From positions 68,165,501 to 68,229,500 of the forward strand of contig NC_069369.1 in NCBI RefSeq assembly GCF_021730395.1: a DNA stretch of 64,000 nucleotides. The letters run 5' to 3'. Both the position numbers and the translations under genes were made by a program. This DNA comes from Mercenaria mercenaria (taxonomy: Eukaryota > Mollusca > Bivalvia > Venerida > Veneridae). A model generated the notes under the pieces. That model saw only the letters and a program-made list of their open reading frames with translations, was not told the DNA's origin and searched no databases. This document shows positions 59,301 to 64,000 of the stretch, piece after piece (within the stretch, counting starts at the first letter, position 1; each line of letters opens with the position of its first letter).

Positions 59301-61689
59301 CTAGTGATATAAAAATCCCTTCATGAATGAGTTATGGATCGGACACGAAACAGACCCTGTTCATGCCATGTTAACATTTTACTGCCAAGTGTGAACTTGA
59401 CCTTTGAGCTAGGGGTCTGAAAGTTGTGCATGACACATTGTCTTATTATGAGGTACATTTGTGCCAAATAATATTAAAATCCCTTCATGGATGACAGAGT
59501 TCTGGACCGGACAGGATAAAAAAAACACTACTGACCTTTGACCTCCAATTGTGACCTTGACCTTTGAGCTAGGGGTCCAGGTTTTGCGCATGACATGTCG
59601 TGTCATCTTGGGGAACATTTGTGCCAAGTAATATTAAAATACCTTCATGGATGGTAGAGTTATGGACCGGACAGGAAAAAAAAGCCCTGTTGACCTTTGA
59701 CCTCCAATTTTGACCTTGACCTTTAAGCTAGAGGTCCGGGTTTTGCGCTTGACACGTCGTCTCAACATGGGGAACATTTGTGCCAAGTAATATCAAAATC
59801 CCTTCATGGATGACAGAGTTATGGACCGGACACGAAATTGCGGACGGACGGAATGACGGAATGACAGAATGACGGACGGAAAAACGCATTCCTATTGTCC
59901 CCGAAACTGGTTTTCAACCAGTAGGGGACTAATAAATCACGACTCTCTTTCCTGAAAAAATGCATGAATACATCTTTAAAGTAGCTCGTTTGCTTTACAG
60001 TTCAAGGTAGGCTATGTAACTTGCCGAAGCAAATATAGAACATACAATTAAATAATGCTCAATAGCAATACATGATTTATAATCTTTAGTTAAGTATGCA
60101 ATACTGTAAAAAGTCCTCAAAAGAAACCAAAGCTAAACTCTGAAAATTAGGTAATATTTAAAGGTAGCTTCCTTTTGACTTTGGCTAAAGTATTGTAAAT
60201 TATCTGAAATAAAATCAATTAAACAGAATATTAGTATCATTTCTTTATTCACATGCATGCATTACACATTAAAGCAGTTCAAGAAGCATAAATAATTGTC
60301 GTAACTGTTTATGAAATTCTAGCAAATATTAATGATACCATGATAGCATGTATAGTGTTCAAATCCCTTTAACTCCAATGTCGACGAGTTTTTTTAGATA
60401 TATGAATGTATATATTTGGTTAGAAATTCTGTTCTGAATTGCAACACCTACATCCTGAATTGTGACACCCCGACACTTTCTGACAGAGATGGTAAAATAC
60501 TAAACATAGCCAGAAATCTTAAAATATCTTTTTTTCTGATATTCAAAGAAACCATTTATGCTGTAGTATTCCCTAGAGGAGCAGTACAGTATATGGTCCA
60601 CAGTTATGGCCGCAATGCGTATAAGACGTTGCTTCAGAATTACAGATGCAATATCTTAAAAATGTTCCGTGATATTTTTAGGACTTTTTCTTTCTATAAT
60701 TCATTTCCTTACATACTACTTATTCCATTCCAAAAAGTTAATGTTGGAATTATTGTGTTACGTGCACAATTCATATTTTTTCGGGGTGTGTGTGTCGGGG
60801 GGGGGGGGGGGGGGGGGAGAAGCATTCCCCAACATCCATTTTTGGCTGGATATGCCCCTTATGGCACATTTATCTTTTAGGTATCACATTGCGCTTATAG
60901 TTATATATGACAGTGCTTCTTATTTACAAAATATGATCAAAAGACTTGCATTTAGCTATTTTATGTGTATTTACTAAAGCAAATTACTCGATACAGACTT
61001 ATTCCTTTAACGTGCTTATTAGTTTTTGAATAACAAAAATATTTTGAAAAAAAAGGAATTATCTTTGGTTTACTCTGATAAAAATATGCTAACCCTTCAA
61101 GTTCTGAATAAAAAAAATTCTGAATTTCATAGCAAGCGAAAAAAAAGGAATCCCAGGCCCTCAAAAGTTCAAATGGTTGGACCCCTTAGGACTAGCTATT
61201 TACCAAATAAATGCATCCATTCTACCCAACTATACAAATGAACACGTTTTCGACTTATGTATTTCTAAATTCTAGTGATTTTAATCTTTACTCAGATGTT
61301 TATTATTGTAGTCTTTGGGGTTAGGTGGTTTCGATTTATATGTGATTTCTATCAATTATTTGACGTTTTATATTATAATACTTTCTTCTAAATAAATTAA
61401 AAAAATATCAGCCATGACACGCTTGTCATTGCAGTGTAAACGACATCTTATGATAATGGATCATCACCTAAAACGTCACCTCAATATATTTATGCCCTCC
61501 GTACTTCTGTCTAATCTAATGTCGTCGCCTCATTCTTAAATTCATTAAAATCAGGTTTTAAGATGTTACCTCTGGTTTGTTTATTTGTAAATTGTTCCGT
61601 GTTTTTTTTTTAAAAATAAACCATTCCATTTCTATCACAATTACCACTATAATGATCAGTTTAATGCATTTTTGATTTAGAGTGTATAT
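56305..61689 (-). CDS. HtrL/YibB-family protein, copy 3; start codon lost
   Basis: Exon 2, 57198-56305, is intact (297 residues from VKHFDHMQN): NVTVVTAYFDLGTF, SSWAFQNIDTIQ, YACAQHAKFDMIERA, MWLDLGYFRNRKSENAF, GGGLVFGE. It differs from copy 2 by scattered substitutions without frame breaks. The exon 1 counterpart lies at 61689-61570 with donor GAG|GTAACA and an open frame reading YTLNQKCIKLIIIVVIVIEM, a signal-anchor like that of copy 2. At the position of the copy 2 ATG the triplet is ATA (61689-61687), and no in-frame ATG lies between the nearest upstream stop and the exon. The next Met is inside the membrane segment. The intron has grown to 4.4 kb through three insertions. Either another first exon is used, or this copy is recently inactivated; the intact exon 2 favours recent change or selection. 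Confidence 0.6.
57473..57889. mobile_element. Element 'E', short copy, in copy 3 intron
   Basis: Starts ATTCTAGCATAATACTGCTG and ends GCGTTATCCCTAC, like the longer copy at 9334-10251. It is absent from the otherwise colinear intron of copy 2 (TACCACCAGTAAAACTATAG), so it inserted after the duplication or was lost from copy 2. It contains an inner palindrome GGTGTTTTAACAG / CTGTTAAAACACC (57508-57576). Confidence 0.6.
58038..59930 (+). mobile_element. Modular repeat insertion with about 160-bp units
   Basis: Absent from copy 2, where AACAGTATAAATAAATCACG is continuous. A hairpin-poor left part (58038-58480) is followed by AACAAGGGTGCCTCATGG and then units containing GACCTTTGACCTCCAATTGT, ATGACACGTCGTCTCATCAT and TTATGGACCGGACAGG at about 157-162 bp spacing. 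The end is CGGACGGACGG and then the hairpin GTCCCC...CTGGTTTTCAACCAG...GGGGAC (59908-59930). Confidence 0.65.
60070..61510. other. Extra intronic sequence in copy 3 with G21 tract
   Basis: About 1.4 kb not present in the intron of copy 2. No TIR or module structure was recognised. A run of 21 G lies at 60797-60817. The + strand frames here run through that tract and were not called. Confidence 0.4.
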
Positions 61690-61860
61690 TTCCTTAATTG
61701 TTTTTTGCTGTTTGTATTCTCAGTATAGACCTGTATATACAAGCAGAACAGTATATACGTGATTTAGTCAAGTTAATTGTTATTTCTCGGCTTTGACATT
61801 ATGCAAATTAGATTAGCAGATGTCCTTTACTTTATGTAAATAAAATTAACAAATACAATA

Positions 61861-62064
61861 TGAGCCGCGCCATGTGAAAACCAACAAAGCGCGTTTGCGA
61901 CCAGTATCGATCCAGACCAGCCTATGCAGTCTGGTCAGGATTCATGCTGTTCGCTTTCAAAGCCTATTACAATTAGAGAAACCGTTGGCGACCATCATGG
62001 ATTCAGACCAGCCTGTGCGGATGGTCGCAAACACACTATGTTGGTTTTCTCATGGCGCGGCTCA
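61861..62064. mobile_element. MITE of the TGAGC(C/T)GCGCCA-TIR family, copy c
   Basis: TGAGCCGCGCCATGTGAAAA at the left and TTTTCTCATGGCGCGGCTCA at the right. It lies upstream of copy 3 exon 1. The colinear region of copy 2 reads ACAGATACAATACATTTATAG without it, so the element arrived after the segmental duplication or was removed from copy 2. Confidence 0.85.
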
Positions 62065-62849
62065 TTATTACATTTTCAGATATATGACTTAACAGCATGC
62101 ATAATTTATGCGCCCCATGTGATATAACAAAATGATTATGGATTTTATCATGATAGTAGTAATAAAATATATTTCATTCACAGTCCATGTCTGTTCCTAT
62201 GAAAAGGTAGGATCTGAGTATCATTTATATTGTGATGTTTAAGATTTTTTCAAATTTGAAATCATTATTGAAATAAACCTAAACTGCCATTGCCAAATAA
62301 ACCAAAATGTTCGGACTAACACAAAAATATTAGAAGCCAAACGGGCTATCAATAAATTTGCAAATTTCTGAAACCTAGATTAAATTTCCATGTTCTTTTA
62401 AGAGAATCAATGAACATGTAGCAAAAATATGTGAGCTGCTCTAAAAGAACATTTAAAATACGAAATAAACCTCTGTCCTAGACATTAATCAATGTATGTA
62501 TTGTTCAAAAACACACATTCGAAAAATAGTATTCTAATATGAAAAATAATGTCAAGTTTAATTTAGAAACGTAATATTGTAATAAGATTTTTTATGTCAA
62601 AATGTAAATAAAATCAAGCTACTTTTCCTCAAAATTTAATTTTTTTAACATAAAAACCTTTTCCTAGACATAGCGCAATAGCCTAGATGGCCTGTCCAAA
62701 GAGGTTTACAAAATTTATCTTGCCTTTTCGTTAGACGAGGGGAAATTTCTATGATGCGTTTATTTGGTCGCAAGAATTGTGTTTTCATTTTAAATGATTG
62801 ATGAAAAAGTTCTTGGACTGTATTCGCTTAACATTACATAATAAGTGAT

Positions 62850-64000
62850 ACTTACAGAATAATGCTCTTATCACTTTGAGCACATTGAACACAGTGCCTT
62901 CCAATGAGTAGTTTACACTGTGTTTACTTCTACTTAGCATAGACCAGTAAGTAGTTTTTTTTACTATGATTACTACTCACTGATCATAGCTCACTGCATA
63001 GTGTTCACTGTGAGCAATTCCACTAAGCATAGCTCACTGCATAGTGTTCAATGTGAGTACTTACCACTGCATAATGTTCACTGTGAGTACTACCCACTGA
63101 GTATAGCTCACTGCATAGTGTTCACTGTGAGTACTACCCACTGCATAGTGTTCACTGTGAGAACTACCCACTGCATAGTGTTCACTGTGAGTACTACCCA
63201 CTGCATAGTGTTCACTGTGAGTATTATCCCCTGAGCATAGTGTAATCTGTGATTAATGTTCATGGAATGCCACTGAGTAGTGTTCTCTGTGTGTACTTTT
63301 CACTAAGCACATCTCACTGAGTAGTGTTCTCTGTGTGTACTTTTCATTAAGTACATCTCACTGAGTAGTGTTCTCTGTGTGCACTTTTCACTAAGCACAT
63401 CTCACTGAGTAGTGTTCTCTGTGTGTATTTTTCACTAAGTACATCTCACTGAGTAGTGTTCTCTGTGTGCACTTTTCACTAAGCACATCTCACTGATTAG
63501 TGTTCTCTGTGTGTATTTTTCACTAAGTACATCTCACTGAGTAGTGTTCTCTGTGTGTACTTTTCACTAAGCACATCTCACTGAGTAGTGTTCTCTGTGT
63601 GTATTTTGCACTAAGTACATCTTACTGAGTAGTGTTTGCTGTGAGAATTTCGCACTGAGCATATCTGAGAGAGCAGTATTCACTGTGAGTACTTATCGTT
63701 GACCATATCTCACTGAATAGTGTTAAATGTGAGTTCTACTTACTGAATATAGCGCTCACTGTCTAGTGTTCATCGTGTGTACTTCTCACTCAGCAAAGCT
63801 CACTGAGTAGTGTTCACCGTTTGTACTTCTCACCGAGGAAAGGTCACTGAGTTTCACTGTGTGTACTTCTAATTGAACAAAGCTCACTGAGTAGTGTTCA
63901 CCGTGTGTGCTTCTCACTTAGCAAATGGCACTGAGTAGCGTTTACCGTGTGTCTTCTCACTGAACAAAGCTCTCTTAGTAGTGTTCACCGTGTGTACTTC
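62850..64000. repeat. Satellite array, 44-bp and about 30-bp variants
   Basis: Same satellite family as 44050-45255. A sub-block at 63030-63230 repeats a shorter unit of about 30 bp (CACTGCATAGTGTTCACTGT plus GAGTACTACC). A sub-block at 63260-63620 repeats a 44-bp unit (GTGTTCTCTGTGTGTACTTT then TCACTAAGCACATCTCACTG). The array runs off the window end. Confidence 0.8.

Noticed and set aside
58649-59627. Minus-strand frames beginning MAQMFP
   Set aside because: Translations of about 160-bp modules in the insertion at 58038-59930; they recur with the modules.
60416-60977. Overlapping plus-strand frames through the G21 tract
   Set aside because: Contain poly-glycine from the homopolymer, lie in the intron of a minus-strand gene, and have no recognised domain.
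63001-63234. Frame encoding repeated THCIVFTVSTTHC peptides
   Set aside because: Direct translation of the satellite upstream of HtrL-like copy 3.
1-64000. LTR retroelements, endogenous viruses, Polintons or long LINE coding regions
   Set aside because: No reverse transcriptase, integrase core, capsid or protein-primed polymerase motifs were seen in any translated frame. Only small non-autonomous elements were recognised.

Overview
The window looks like nuclear DNA of a marine bivalve, most likely a heterodont clam of the venerid kind. This is inferred from AT-rich introns, very dense interspersed repeats built on TGACCTTGACCTTTGACC modules, repeats carrying GCTCACCTGA or a ctaaatttctataatg start, and GAGCCGCGCCATGAGAAAACC miniature transposons. 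No LTR element, retrovirus-like element or Polinton was recognised.

The protein-coding content is small and falls into three groups. (1) Three C2H2 zinc-finger genes lie in the left half: one on the + strand (last exon 3488-4549) and two on the - strand (exons at 12576-13208 and 17244-17639; exons at 22691-23539, 31213-31775 and 34003-34124). The third could be assembled from splice sites with matching phases into a protein of about 502 residues. (2) Three HtrL/YibB-family genes, all on the - strand, lie at 6202-8439, 41346-43150 and 56305-61689. Each has a short first exon carrying a signal-anchor and a second exon carrying the whole globular domain. Copies 2 and 3 belong to a segmental duplication that also carries the same roughly 44-bp satellite upstream. 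Copy 3 has gained several insertions and reads ATA where copy 2 starts with ATG. (3) One secreted fibrinogen-related (FReD) lectin-like gene on the + strand, 53725-54676, has two reading-frame breaks.

The rest is mobile DNA. It includes Tc1/mariner-like MITEs (394-563, 1912-2093, 2160-2340), hAT-like elements (33479-33914 with a perfect 8-bp target duplication; 37008-37535), a tRNA-derived SINE with a perfect 12-bp target duplication (25336-25622), and palindromic MITEs. There are also many modular elements starting near AACAAGAG. These share an architecture: a 5' hairpin, a family-specific short inverted repeat near both ends, and tandem 137-168 bp modules between. That resembles the pearl / non-autonomous Helentron group known from bivalves.

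The most unusual structure is at about 46733-52153. It is a foldback-like composite: a long inverted repeat beginning CGGAATTCCGTTAGGGCC encloses three near-identical cores of about 0.9 kb, each with its own terminal inverted repeats and each flanked by inverted arrays of a CpG-rich 22-bp subrepeat. It lies between HtrL copies 2 and 3 and next to the FReD gene.

The genes do not form a pathway. They are two small locally duplicated families (zinc-finger and HtrL-like) plus one putative immune lectin, embedded in repeat-rich sequence. All exon joins were made by reading splice sites and phases by eye and have not been checked against transcripts.
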